From NCBI RefSeq assembly GCF_021134715.1, contig NC_060028.1, positions 1,386,501-1,450,500 on the forward strand: a stretch of DNA of 64,000 bases, given 5' to 3'. The translations under genes were made by a program, and so were the position numbers. The DNA is from Daphnia pulex (Eukaryota > Arthropoda > Branchiopoda > Diplostraca > Daphniidae). Shown here one piece after another: positions 46,996 through 59,062 of this stretch. Position 1 is the first letter of the stretch. Each line of letters begins with the position of its first letter. The notes below the pieces were generated by a model that was not told the DNA's origin, did no database searches, and was given only the letters and a program-made list of their open reading frames with translations.

Positions 46996-49900
46996 TCAAT
47001 CGGTGGCGACGTTCATCAGTTTGGACGTTGTCAGCTCGGCCATTTTCAGTTGCTGGAACTGGATGCGCTGCTGGCGGATCTCCTTGATTTCCTCCTCTTC
47101 CAGCATCTCGACGAAGGCTTGCTCCAGCGTCACGTTGACCAGCTGCTCGACGATCGGCGCCAGGCCCGTCTCAAAGTCCGGCAAGTCGCTAAGGATCACC
47201 TGCGTTGAATTGTCCTGCGTGTTGCTGTTTAGCGAGCTGATGACGTCGGAGGATCCGTTCACCGCCCGGCTCCGCTTGACGCTCTCGATGGCCGGATCGG
47301 TCTGGACGCTCGATTCCACATCTCCGGCCCGTCGCAGTAGCTTTGAAATCATTTTTAAAAAATTGGTTAAAGGTCTTTTATTTTTTATTTAAACATTTAA
47401 TACCTCTTCGAAATTGCCGTCGGTCTGGGCTGCGCCGTTGTAGAATCGGTCGCCGCTGGCGCCGAAATTGTTGCCGCCGTCGGCCACTCCTCGACGCTTG
47501 GTACGGCGACGTTGCAGGGCTTTACGCCGGGCGTCGATGTGCCGCCTCCAGTCATCCGTCAAAGGTAAATTCTTTATTCCAAAGGTGAATATTATAGTCA
47601 AATAATACAACCATTTTATCATCAACTCAAATTTGTTTACTATATTTAATTAACTGTAAACAAATTTCATTATGGGATACATAAAGAAATAGAATTAATT
47701 TTTTTTTTAGATATTTAGGTGCACACCTGTTGGGACAAGACTTTGCTGTAGCCGAAGTGCGGGTTCCACGGAGGCATGCTAATCTTCTCACCGGAATCAA
47801 TTTAATTTTTTGTTTTGTTTTTAAATTTGATTTCATTTTCCCGCGCATTCAAAATAGTTCGTGTGAGTGTAGTAGCGCATTCCACATTTAATAAAAAACA
47901 GAAATGACACGTATAACAAGTCAGTTCATTATGTTAGCACTTTCTTTGGCAGTTTTAAGCGATTTGCAATGACAACGGACATTCAGGCTTTTTTTTAGTG
48001 TCGAAGCTTTAGCGCCACGCTGATCGGCCTCTTTTTTAATTCGATCGTGAAAATGATTGGAATTCGAAAATAATTACCTCTTGATCGAGCGCGTTCTGCG
48101 ATTGGTAGTGGGCCCCGTTTTCCATGGACCGATCATGCCTGCATGGTTATTGGTTGAAATGTTTCAAATGATGAATTTAAACTTAATTTTATTTACAGTT
48201 CATTTTATCTGTATATATAGGCACATTGTTTAGTTTTATTGTTTGTGTTCTTTATTGCCGGTTTAATTGGCGTTTGATGGCCTCCTGCCGTGTCGACGGG
48301 TGCGCTTCGAAATTTTTCCAGCGGGAAATTCGAAAAAAGAAAAAGTTTGAAGTGCGTAGGCGTGGCTCAACTTTGATGATGAACAACAACAACAACATTC
48401 AAAGAAAACCGCGCAAGGTATAAACAAAAAAAACAAAAAAGTTTCTGTATTATATACTAGACTCCAACCGAGGAAATGATAAGCATAAGTTTCGAATGGG
48501 CGGATCCCCGTATTATTTCGGTCACGCAAATTGTGCAATACCCATCCCAGATAATCCAAATAATAAGAAGATGACCCAAAAAATAAGACCAAAAAGGCAA
48601 AAGAAAATGAGTTAGCCAATAATATCGACATCAGTCACCGGGCAGCAGCCCGGGTGGCCTATTAATAAATTTAGGAATAATAAAATACTACGCCGCTCTC
48701 TGTTCTAGAGACAGCACACACAGAGAGTGTATACGTTGGCGGTCGCCATGGCAACCTCAACACAGCCTTGAATGAGAGATGGAAGTTGTTTTGGATTCCA
48801 AGGCAAACATGTAACAATAAAGCCGAGGACACGCAATGTCACGTAGCGCCCTCGTTTCTCCTTGTTCGATTATTCGCAACCAAAAGCAAAATGCTTTTTT
48901 TTTGTTGAGTTCCGTTGCCATCACATCGGGCCGAATCTCCACACCCCCCCTCCTCCCACCCTCCAAAAAAAACGGAATGGCGCGGTTTTCTTCCCCATCA
49001 GAAATAGACGGAAACTTCGCGTGACGGCCGATGTCGAAACCAACTGATCAATTCCTGGCAATCATTATTTGAATTTGATTTTTTTTAGCGCGGGAAAATT
49101 TAAAATCGCTACTTACGTTGACTTGTAGTTGGTGGCGTACCCGACGTTGTTGTATCCGCGCTTGATGGCCGTCAAATCCCAGCCGCTTCCGCCGGCCAGA
49201 TTGACCCGGAGAGAAGCCGAGCCGGGCCCGCCTCCGTGGTATCCGTTGGATGAGACGCCTTGGCCGGCCAGCGAGAAATTGCTGTTGCCGGTGTTGCGCT
49301 GACCGGGCCTCATCTGCTGTCGCTGCTGCTGCGGCGGGAACGGTGCCGGACTGGGCGGCCGCCCGCGCTGGACCGGATTGTACTGCTGAACCATGTGGCT
49401 AAAATCGTCATATCGATTACTCAAACTGCCGCCGTTATTGCTACTACTAGTGCTGAACACCGACGGCGTGTAGTTGGGCGGCAGGGCCGGCTCCGGGAAA
49501 ACGCTCAGCGGGCGGACGACGGTGACGAAGCGCCGCTTTTCGTCCACATTGTTCGTCGCCGGCGGGCTGATGAGCGAGTGCATCGTCGACTGCCTCGACG
49601 GCTTCTTATTGCCGATCCTCGGCAGCTTGTGATTAGCGTTCACGCCGCCCTGATTGTTCATCACGCCGGCCGTCTCGGTCTTTGAATTGCGCTTCCTGAT
49701 CGCAGGCCGGCCTTCTTTCTTCTGTACTTTCCCCCCAGTCAAATGATAACAAAAATTCAAATTTCTCTATCGCAATAACTCGTATGCGTCAATTTCCCTT
49801 TTGGCTAATTTGCAATTCAATTCTCTCCAATAAATCTGACCTTAGTTGGCGACGGCTGAGTTCCTGACGTGCTGGACGATGAGTAAACCTGATCAATCCC

Positions 49901-50065
49901 GCTGTCGGCGTTCGAACTACCGGCAGCTGAATTCCTCCACGAATCGAAAACCTCCAAGACTTCGGACCGGCTAACCGGTGGACTCAGATCCGTCGGCAGT
50001 TGCTCTCCAGCCAAATCGACAACGTTTGTTGCTTCCGTCGCGAACGAACGGCCGCTAAAGGACAT
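46996..50065 (-). CDS. RSPH3: Radial spoke head protein 3-like, C-terminally short
   Basis: RSPH3 is a core axonemal radial-spoke protein and A-kinase anchor in motile cilia. Six exons fit in frame: 50065-49841, 49721-49117, 48138-48078, 47783-47727, 47571-47404 and 47340-46996, giving 486 residues. The last exon carries the family hallmark region: SSVQTDPAIES, then DFETGLAPIVEQLVNVTLEQ, FVEMLEEEEIKEIRQQ and FQQLKMAEL. The basic RRKALQRRRTKRR before it also fits. The first ~300 residues are Ser/Pro/Asn-rich and match nothing I know. The usual N-terminal MYDRRVVRGNTYA-type motif is not visible, and the protein stops at ATD shortly after AEL, where the family normally continues for a further coiled coil. 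Assignment rests on the C-terminal ~115 residues. The intron at 48139-49116 is unusually long for this window. Confidence 0.7.
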
Positions 50066-50884
50066 GCCTCGACGGAATGAACGGTTATCTAATCAACAAT
50101 GATTCTATAAAACGGGAGGGAATAGAAAGAGAGGCGACTGGATGGAGAGTCACTCCGGCGGAGACTGTCGTCGCCCAGACTAGGCACCCTGGCATCTTAT
50201 ATCATTTCCATTTGATATGATTATCCTGACTTGTATGTGCTGTGTATATGTAGCCGGGTTTCACGTTGCTATAGCGGGAATAATTAACGAGACGACGGAT
50301 ACACATCCCTCCCACCCGTCAGCTGATTCTCTGCCTCTTATCGATAGTCGATCCACAGTGGCTGCTGCTCGGTATATCCTTGATGAATTTTTCAATGAGG
50401 TGAGTCGATATCTACACCACAATATGTCGTCGGTCGGCCGGTAAACTTTTCTCACTGGAAAAATGTCTGAGAGAAGCCCAGCACAGCACACCAAAACATG
50501 AATGACACTTGTGCGCCTATTTAGTCTGGATTCACGCACCTTTTTATTTAGGCACATCGACACCTGGGAATCTACGCAGTAAAAGACGACAGACTCGCCG
50601 GGAAGACATCACTACGCAGTTATATAGTTGAATCGGGTTGTTGCGCATGCCCGATTCCGGCGGAAGGGGGGACCACACACAGCAAAAGGTCTAGATAAAA
50701 TGCGACTTGGATGGAGCTATTTTGAGACATGCTGGCGGGATAATGTACTAAGTAAAGAGCAAAAAGACAAGCGGAATTCCCCCGCATTTCGCACGGATTA
50801 ATTAGCGATACTATCCCGACGCCAGGTGTGTCATAACAACCAAACAACAAAGGAAGCAATCGATAAAATATGATGATGACTCAC
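50066..50884. other. Leader region of RSPH3-like gene
   Basis: Likely intron/leader of the minus-strand gene. An acceptor-like TTGTTGATTAG sits 23 bp upstream of the ATG. No separate gene was recognised. Confidence 0.4.
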
Positions 50885-50991
50885 CTGCCGCCAGATTTGA
50901 CGGGCGGCAAGGCCCGGTGGATGGCCGTGACTGGATGATCGGCGCCACTCTTATCCTGCGAGCTCCTGGTTGACGCCGTCGAGACGCTCAT
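50885..50991 (-). other. Candidate upstream exon of RSPH3-like gene
   Basis: An ATG-opened, Ser/Thr-rich frame of 35 codons on the minus strand ends at an excellent GTGAGT donor (intron begins at 50884). Splicing to the acceptor just above 50090 would run into TAA after two codons, so it would act as a leader exon with a short upstream frame. A different acceptor would be needed for a longer protein. Confidence 0.4.
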
Positions 50992-51922
50992 CCTCTTCCA
51001 AGTGTTTCAGCAGCAGCGCCAAATCAATAGGACGAAAGAAATTCCCGGAAACGGTGGAGTTTTACAAGGGAACAAACAAAGTTAGAACGACACAGAGCAA
51101 TGACTGACGAGTGCTGGACGACGCCAACCCCAAACGACGACCTATAGCAGCAAACTCTAGACGTCTAAACAGTGTGGATTGGACGCCATGGAAACGCCAG
51201 CTCAGTTATTTTATTTTCTCATTTTTTTGTATTTTTTTTCTACCCCGTACAGCTGAGTGAGTCAAGCAGCGCCAACCCCATCAGGTGTGTCTGCAGGTAT
51301 ATTTATCTAGTGATGTATAGCGTGTCACGGCCGTGTTACACACAGAGGGGATTGAAAAAAATAAAATAACAAAAGTAAAAAACCTATTCCGGTAGAGCCA
51401 GGATTGTGATAAGGAAACTTTAGAGCCTACCAATTCCGGCACCTGGGCCGGATCGATTCATGCGTGACGTAAGTAGTGGTTGGGAGGCCACAGACACGCG
51501 GGAATGTTGATTTTCTGATTTTGTGATTGTGATTTGATTATTTTAGCGCGGGCGAAAATATTGGAAATTCGCCACCTACCGAGCGAATAAAAATCTCAAT
51601 CGATTTGATTTCACCTAGTGGCCAAAAAAGGTAAAATAAAACATTTGACAGTTCCATCATCTCGGTAAATGTTGACACACTCGATGCAGTCGATGGTTCA
51701 AAGTGATTGTGTCGCACGACACGTTAAGTGATGTAATTGCAGCCGTGTGTTTATACCCGAGTGAGAAAACGTGACGACGGCTGAAAGGCGAAACAATTGA
51801 CTCATCGATTTTCTTGTGATTTTACTTTCAATTTGACATTCAAAAGTGGACGGTATTCATGTGGTTCATTTCGCGTTCGTTTCGTGTCGTGAAATTTCCA
51901 GACGATTAGTGAACATCCAGCC
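50992..51922. other. Divergent promoter region
   Basis: Lies between two genes transcribed away from each other: RSPH3-like to the left and the pseudo-GTPase gene to the right. No coding exon and no clear TATA box was found. Confidence 0.4.
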
Positions 51923-54558
51923 ATGGCCAAACTACCGAACGAAGAGGTAAATCAGATCAAAGTTAATTTGCCAAATGGATTGAAATTAATCGAGTCAATT
52001 GTTGTGGTAAATACAGGAGAAGACTTGGCTGAAACTTCCTGGTATGAAATCGGGGCCGTTGATTTACGACAGGCAAACCGGTCACGTTTACACGTTCCCC
52101 GATTTCAAGTGCGCCGATTCGCAGCTGTTCGCCACCAAGATCCACTCGTCCCGGTGCGGATACTTCAACAAGAGGGTGGAGCCTGCCAGCCACTGCACGG
52201 CGATCTGGAAAAAAGGCGATGGCCACCACAAAGGACACGGCCCACCGGGTCGAATTGAAATGGAACTGATGGCCTTTTGGTGGCAGGTCGTCCTCTACAT
52301 GCTGGCCAAGCACAGGAACAAATCCGGCCAAGATGTCGTGGACATCGTCTACCAGGAATGGCCTTTCACCATGAAGAAAATCTTCGTGCCGATAGAACTG
52401 GCCACTATCATGCGCTCAACGTTGGCACGCTACCGTAAACTGGCCGACGCCGGGCCGCAAAGCTCGGAAGGAATAAAGCGGGCTATTTTCCTGAAATCCC
52501 ATTACCAAATGGCGCTGGACACTTTCATATCCGAGCTGAAGAAAACCAAAGACTGGTGGGGACCATTTGAAGAAGGTAAAAGATCTGAATAATTTCAATC
52601 TAACCGGATAAAAAATGTGAAACTTTTAAATAGGCGGAACACCCCGTCTGTGCTGTAACATTCAAATAGCGTTGACGAGAGAACCGGAAGCTGAAGATCC
52701 TTTGACGAGAAATTCGAGTCCCATGTCGGACGCAACTTTGGACAGGGAAATGACGTCGGATAAGGACTTGACGGCCGAAGTGGACCAGTTTGAGCAGTCG
52801 ATGGATCCCGAGAGTTTGACGGGAGTCAAGTTCATGCTGGAAGCAGTCCGGCTGGAGGCGGAAAGAAGAGGGAAAGAGGCAGACCAGTTGAGGAGAGCCC
52901 TGGCTTATTTGAATTACAGCAGTAAGAAATGTTTTCCAATTCTATTCCTGTTGTAATCAAGCTGATTGGATTCTTTTGATTTCGGCAGTCGTAACGGACG
53001 GATCGGAATTGACTCAGGAGAGGATCGATGAAATCATCAAAATTGGAGAGATGGCCGAGAGGGAAGGAATAGAACCCGGATACTTGATCAGCAGTCAGTT
53101 TTTTACCTCAGAACTATTCTATCGATTTCCATTTGTAATGATTGAATTAAATATGTAAAAGGTAGTACCGAATCGACCGATGAATCACCGGAGAACGTTC
53201 CAGTTGCCTCCGCATTCCGGATGAATTTACTGGCCGATTCAAACAATGATACGCTACAGTTTCCGCTGTACACATCACGTCCAGTTATTATTGCCGGTTC
53301 GTGCTGAGTTGCATAACATTACCTTTGAATTCGGTCATCTATTATTCTGTTTCTTTTACCAGGGCGTCCGTCCAACAATACTGGAACACCCGTTGTAGTA
53401 ACCGCAACTGGGGAACTAATTCAATCGAGAATCGACCGAGGAGAAACCAGTCAAACTGTCAAACAAGTTCGTTTCGCCGAGGAGCTGGCCAAGACATCCG
53501 AGAAAATCGGCAGTCAGAACGAGATGGATGTGTACGCCGTCCCGCTCACGAAATCCACCGCTGAGCCGAGCTCAACTTTCGAGCGATTCGTTTTCGGTCA
53601 AGCCGACGGCCAGGTGGAGCGACGGACGGTCCTGGTGTTGGGCGCCGACGGTTCCGGCCAGACGAGATTCATCAACGGAATCATCAACTTTGTCTTCGAC
53701 GTCGAGCCCAGCGACAAGTTCCGCTTTCAGTTGATCGACGAGCAAGCGGATGCCGGCCGGCCGGACTGCATCCACGTCTACGACATCCACCACGCCAGAG
53801 GCTTCCGTGTCCCGTATTCGTTAACGATCATCGACACGCCCAGCTACGGCACCAGAAACGCCGAGAACTTGGAGCTCTTCCGGGACGAGAAAACGGTGAA
53901 ATTGTTCCTGGAATTCTTCCGAGACGAGGCCGCAATCAAGGAGCTGGACATGATTTGCTACGTGATTATGGAGGCGGGAGTCTTCAACTCGGCCCTGTCC
54001 ATCTTCAGCAACGACGTCAAGGAAAATATCAACTGCTGGCAGCCCAGCGACTACCTGGGCGACACCAGCAAGTGGCAACAAATTCCCCGGCGCTTCGTTT
54101 CCGTCCTGTCCAAGATGACGCCAAAGTCGATGGCCCTGACCCAGCAAGTCCTGGAGGTGATGGAGCGGCTGAAGGAGTCGATGGGCAGTCTTCAGCCCAT
54201 TTTCCGGATACGATCCGCCAAGATCAAAGAGATGGAAAATGCCAAGCTGACGGTGGCCACTTGCGAATCTCAAATCAAAGCCAACGAGGAGAAATTGGCC
54301 GACGGCCAGAAAACGGACGACATTGAAATCAAATGGACGTGCCTCTTATCTGGGGCGCAGGATCTCCTCGCTTGCCTGCAGCTGGATCTCGACATGAACA
54401 AAAATGAAATGCTGGAGCACTTCGTGACCGCCCTTCGCTGCGTCCAGCAGCTCAAGAAGAATTCCCGCCGCAACCCGTTTTTAACCCAAAAGCTGTGCGA
54501 TTTTCTCTACGAGATCGAGCAGCAGTTGAAACTGTGCCCGACTGACGACCAAAGTTAA
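51923..54558 (+). CDS. AIG1/septin-like pseudo-GTPase with unrecognised N-terminal region
   Basis: Six exons fit in frame: 51923-51946, 52017-52575, 52634-52921, 52989-53093, 53162-53296 and 53363-54558, giving 768 residues. Residues 1-194 (TWLKLPGMKSGPLIYDRQ; WWQVVLYMLAKHR; ELKKTKDWWGPFEEG) look like a folded domain rich in Trp, Tyr, His and Cys, which I do not recognise. Residues ~195-460 are acidic/Ser-rich with a helical, probably coiled-coil stretch (FMLEAVRLEAERRGKEADQL). The C-terminal ~300 residues resemble the P-loop GTPase family related to AIG1 and septins (LVLGADGSGQTRFINGIINF; SLTIIDTPSYG). The P-loop lysine is glutamine (Q470), the switch-II DTPG glycine (D528 region) is serine, and the base-recognition motif is SKMT. 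It may bind but probably does not turn over GTP. Its cellular role is unknown. Confidence 0.85.
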
Positions 54559-55177
54559 AATAATCTCAAGTCTGTAACGTTTGGAGAGTTTCGCGCCAAT
54601 CGGAAAATTTAAACCCAACGATGTTGTTTTTTCAAAACTAGGACCAAAATTTCTACCTCATTCGTCATGGACGACTTAAGTGTTCACTAGTTTCATCAGT
54701 TTTAGATTCTGAGCTATTAAATGGCTTGTCCAACCAAATGGGGGAAATCAGCACAAGTCAAGAAGTTAATTTGATTTTAATTCTCACGTAAACAATGAAG
54801 ATGACATGTTAAATACTGTATTGTGCAGAGTTGTGCAAAGAAATGCTTTCGTTAAAACCAAAATTCTTGCTTATTTTAATTAGCTGCATCTAGAGATCTA
54901 GCCCTAGGTGCGGCTTTTAGCTGCTTTGATGAAGACCCAGGAACTGTGTACAGTTAACCATTGAATGAGATTTTTCCTAAGACCAAAATATTTTCCTCCT
55001 TCCCGTCGTGGATGCGGTCAGCAACTTTAAAGAACTTAGGGAGTATTTTTAAAAAATTACTCTTTGTTCGAAAAAAAAAAAAACCCAAAATAAAACATAC
55101 ATGTTTCAAAAAAAAAAAAAAAAAGAGGTTTTATTCCACAGAATTGTTCTACAATCTTTTCATTTTTGAATACGTTA
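54559..55177. other. Downstream of pseudo-GTPase gene
   Basis: Presumed 3' untranslated region, then AT-rich DNA with A runs at 55069-55083 and 55109-55124 and an AATAAA near 55089. No gene was recognised. Confidence 0.45.
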
Positions 55178-55553
55178 TCAAAGCGATAGATAAATTGAAT
55201 TTACACAGGGACAAGCGATGTTGACGGTGAAGCCAGTCCCTGGTCCTGTGCTCACCATACTGCAATCAGATGTCTCGGGTTTAAATGGGAAGTTGTCCAG
55301 GCGGCGTGAAGAAATATACAGCACTCGAGGATCTTCTTCAAACATTTTCTGAATACCTTCTCCATGACGAATATCCCAGTCGACGATGTGAATTCTAAAT
55401 TATAACATTGTAGAAAGGCAGTTAAGTAAATTTCTTTGCTTAAAAATCTATTTGAGTGTACCTTTCTAACTGGTGGATCTCGATGGCATATTTGGCTGCC
55501 AATGTTACGTTGTTGAAATAGCAGAATCCTGATGCATTGTCACTTTCCGCAAG
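55178..55553 (-). pseudogene. HDAC6-like catalytic-domain fragment
   Basis: Two joined exons on the minus strand (55553-55462 and 55394-55178) encode part of a class IIb histone deacetylase domain: ASGFCYFNNVTLAAKYAIE, then IHIVDWDIRHGEGIQKMFEE, DPRVLYISSRR and GTGFTVNIA. The conserved zinc-site motif DVHHGNG has become DIRHGEG, so the zinc-ligand histidine is arginine. It ends in a stop soon after. Neither the rest of the domain nor a start is present, so it is a broken fragment. Confidence 0.85.
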
Positions 55554-55829
55554 GCAAAAACCGACAAAAAGACCGAGAGAGACATATTTTTATGGCTAAT
55601 TTAATTATTTTGCTTTGTTTGCGCTTTCCTAGATATGTTGGTTGATGGCCTGACTCTTCCTAAGTTTGGTTACAAAATTTGCGGTAAATAAGAAGTGAAA
55701 CCTGATGATAGCAGTGAACGATACAAAAACAAAGTGAGTTTTAATCCAAGTTGTTCCGCGTTGGTCGGCTTATTATGAACATACCTTTAAGGCTTTAATC
55801 AGTTAATGTTTTTTTGTTTGTTTTTTTAG

Positions 55830-55973
55830 GTTCATATTAGACGCTTTGTGACCGACGACGTTCTCACAAACGGTGCGCTATCAGTTCATTGGTGCGGCGG
55901 TACTTTGATTACTGAAATGGCACATTTTAACTGCTGCATCTCACTGTTTCTTCGACGATCAAGAGTAATTCTT
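55830..55973 (+). pseudogene. Trypsin-like serine protease exon, frameshifted
   Basis: After a good acceptor (TTTTTTTAG), the frame reads VHIRRFVTDD ... HWCGGTLIT. It must then shift by one base to read WHILTAASHCFFDDQ. That is the CGGTLI...LTAAHC segment around the catalytic histidine, with an extra serine inside TAAHC. A possible earlier exon ends near 55732. This is a fragment of a decayed protease gene. Confidence 0.65.
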
Positions 55974-58016
55974 CAACTCTAGATTGCGTGATATGTTTTT
56001 CCTAACATAGAGTGCGAACCATTTTAAAGAATTTTTTATTTTTTCTTGTTTTTTTTGTAGTACTCAGAAAAAAATTACACTACTCACCAAAGAGAAAAAA
56101 CACGTTTACGTTTACAAAACCAAAAAATTCCGTAGTTTTCTGAGCCAGAATTTTCTAGATCATCGCTTTTCCATTGAAATGATCACAAAACCCAAAATAT
56201 TTCAAATTAAATTTTAGAATGTTGAAATGAAAATTATAGCACGCCAAAGGGTCACAAAAAAGGGAAAAAAAGTTTCGCTGCAATGCCACCTAGCGGTCAA
56301 ATATGGAACTACATGCAAAATTCCCTTTTCTGGCCCCAAAACGCGGAATTTTCTTTCCCAAAAACTAATTGATATAAAATGTTGCTTATTCATCCTTCTA
56401 TCATTTTCAAAAGGAATTTTTAAAATTATTTTAGTTGCTTGAAATATCACGATTTTCGTGTCATCTCAATTAGGAACGATTTTATTCGGCGTTACCGTTT
56501 GCATTATAGACCTTATTAAGATCCAAAGGTATGGGTCAAGCCGACCCCTTAGCGGCGCGTTGCAGTGTGAAGGGGTGCCGTGAACAGGAGATTTTATTTT
56601 GGCTCGCCCCATGTGGCATAGTAATAGACTTTTCGGGTTAATCGTGCCCGAGGGAAGAAAAGGGAGGAAAGGAAAGTCTGGTCCCCTCTTTTTTTCAGTC
56701 TTTTGCAGCGGTTCCCGGCCTGTGGCGAAAATCTCACGGATTTGATAGCGACCACTAGGATTTTTTATTTTTATTTTCGTTTTGATAAAAATAATCTTCG
56801 AAGGATTTTGGAAAAAAATTGTGCGTTTGCCTGTCGCTAAGGTATGAATTTTTTAAAAGAAGGCTTGACTGTATTATGTTGAAAATTTAATTAAGCATTT
56901 AAAATGCGTTGATTGAAGGATTTTCTATCAGATCACGCATCACGTTTTACTGTTTTAAGACCAATGGCGACAAAATCAAAGGTGGCGCTACCTTTTGACG
57001 CTTAATTTACAAAGTGTAGAAAAGCTAAATTTGTTCAATAGATGGCAATACATTAGAATTGTAAATTGTAATTGGCAATGCTGTATATTTTTCTGCAATA
57101 AACCACAGCTGATTTTAACAAATGATCGAGAAAAGAGCTCTTGTCTCAACATGATGATGGTGGGCAGGCGTTCCTACGAGTTTCTCTGATGGTTTAGCGG
57201 CTGCGATTTGCAACCAATATACAAGAATGTTGAGAATTTTTTATAAGATTCCTTTAGGTCTTAAACGATTTCCGATATAGCATCTACATGTACACGATAT
57301 GCATTTCCAATATTAAATGAGAAGGAATTTTCCATTATAAAAAACAAAACAAATGCAATTTATTTAAAAACATCTACACGATGTATTACAGATAAAGTGA
57401 AACTACGTTGGTGAATAAAATTTTTTCGGAAAAATCCATGTTTACTTTGATTTGTCGTTAATTTATTTGTTGTTAATTTATTTGTCGTGAGTATAAATAG
57501 CTACGAAATGTAACCAATATATTTAAAAAATAAGAATTTTTCATAAGATTCATTTAGATCTTAAACGATTTCCGATATAGCACCTATATATACTTGATAT
57601 GAATTTCCGAGAGTAAATTAGGAAGAATTTTCCATCACTAAACAACCAAATGCCATTCTTACAAACAGATACAGTGGAATCTTGGTTAAATTTTAAATTA
57701 CAACATTTGATGAAGTAATGGTATTATTATATATTCTATTTGGGTATCTATATGGGTATTATTATTAAGAGCAGCTATGTATTCTGAAGACACATCAATT
57801 AACGACAAATTAACAACGCGTTTCCGACATCGGATATAAAGAGAAACAGAATTCCGACTTCTTGCGATAAGGGACTAGCATAGCGTGCCACCTGGGTAGT
57901 GGCTGTATGTATTTCGACAGACCCAAGATCCTTTGGGTGGTAAAATTTCATTTGAAAAACGTCCTTGTGTCTCATAACCATTAAAGATCATTTTAGTTTA
58001 TTTTGTGAAATTGCAG
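55974..58016. other. Repeat-rich gap
   Basis: No gene was recognised. 57210-57350 and 57510-57650 are diverged copies of one ~140 bp unit (AACGATTTCCGATATAGCA, GAATTTTCCAT). At 57716-57747 a ~32 bp word (TTATTATATATTCTATTTGG within it) is identical to the 3' end of the transposase remnant near 59107. The rest is AT-rich. Confidence 0.5.
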
Positions 58017-58312
58017 GTTGCAAGGTGTCCCCGGAAAGATACGGCCACAAATGCCGTATGCTGTTCTCCCTTCACGAAGTAAGAGTTGCCCTTTTACTTG
58101 AAGGGAGATACAACCTACAATCAACTTCAGATTGTATGGTGATGTGTGTAAGAGCATTACTGAAAGAAATTCTGCGTACGTCCAAGGTTAGAGGGGTCAA
58201 AAGGGAAGCAACCGCCGCTCTCCTGCGCGTCGCCTCCTACCTGCTGCCGCACTGGAATTCGATTGACGTAAACATTGAATATGTTATGAACAATGTACGG
58301 GCTTTTGGCTGA
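58017..58312 (+). pseudogene. HDAC6-like C-terminal catalytic fragment, copy 1
   Basis: After an acceptor (GAAATTGCAG) the frame reads CKVSPERYGHKCRMLFSL, VALLLEGRYNLQSTSD and MCVRALLKE. This is the part of the HDAC6 domain normally reading SPEGY-H and EGGYN. Here the EGGYN motif is EGRYN. The frame ends at TGA after NNVRAFG. It is the opposite strand to the fragment at 55178-55553. Confidence 0.82.
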
Positions 58313-58691
58313 CGACTTTGTATGAGAGATCCTCTCATCTTTTGCCCATCCCATGTATTTGAACTTTATGCGTCCAATTTTTGTTTGGATCCTCTGATGA
58401 AACGAGGTCAAAATTTGATCGGCGAACCGAATCCGATCATCGAAATTCCCGTGTTTCATGTCATGTTATCTGGTAATAAAGAATGTCTGGGGGTAATTAG
58501 CAAGGCATTTCACGAATTTTCAGAAGCATTCTTCTAAAGAGGCTCACTGGTGTTCCCATGACAAGAACAACTACCAGATTGGACTGGTTCCAGTTTCATC
58601 CGCTCTGGATGACGCAATAATCAAGGCGATTTTATATCCTGCCATCCACTTTACGCAAACATGTTCGTTAGTTTATTTTGTGAAATTGCAG
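58313..58691. other. Spacer between the two HDAC fragments
   Basis: Contains a plus-strand frame (IPVFHVMLSGNKECLGV region) and further coding-like sequence I could not assign. The last ~25 bp (AGTTTATTTTGTGAAATTGCAG) duplicate the flank of the first fragment. Confidence 0.35.
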
Positions 58692-58996
58692 GTTTCAAGG
58701 GGTCCCCAGAAAGATACGGCCACAAATGCCGTATGCTGTTCTCCCTTGCCGAAGTAAGAGTTGCCCTTTTGCTGGAAGGGGGATACAACCTACAATCAAC
58801 TTCAGATTGTATGGTGATGTGTGTAAGAGTATTACTGAAAGAAAGTCTGCGTACGTCCAAGGTTAGAGGGGTCAAAAGGGAAGCAACCGCCGCTCTACTG
58901 CGCGTCGCCACCTACCTGCTGTCGCACTGGAATTCGATTGACGTAAACATTGAATATATTATGAACAATGTACGGGCTTTTGGCGGACGACTTTGA
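58692..58996 (+). pseudogene. HDAC6-like C-terminal catalytic fragment, copy 2
   Basis: Near-identical to 58017-58312, including the intronic flank, about 675 bp downstream. This copy keeps the family EGGYN motif (LLLEGGYNLQSTSD). It ends at TGA after GGRL. Confidence 0.85.
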
Positions 58997-59012
58997 ATGA
59001 GGGATTCTTCCG

Positions 59013-59062
59013 CTACGTTGTTGAAATGGCAGAATCCTGAAGCATTGTCACTTTCCGCAAGG
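59013..59062 (-). pseudogene. Short HDAC6-like exon fragment
   Basis: On the minus strand this is the same piece as the start of the fragment at 55553 (CTTGCGGAAAGTGACAATGC), about 50 bp long. It is fused directly to the end of the transposase remnant on its right. Confidence 0.7.

Noticed and set aside
53572-54473. Minus-strand frames opposite the pseudo-GTPase gene
   Set aside because: Shadows of a GC-rich coding exon. The plus-strand exon explains the openness.
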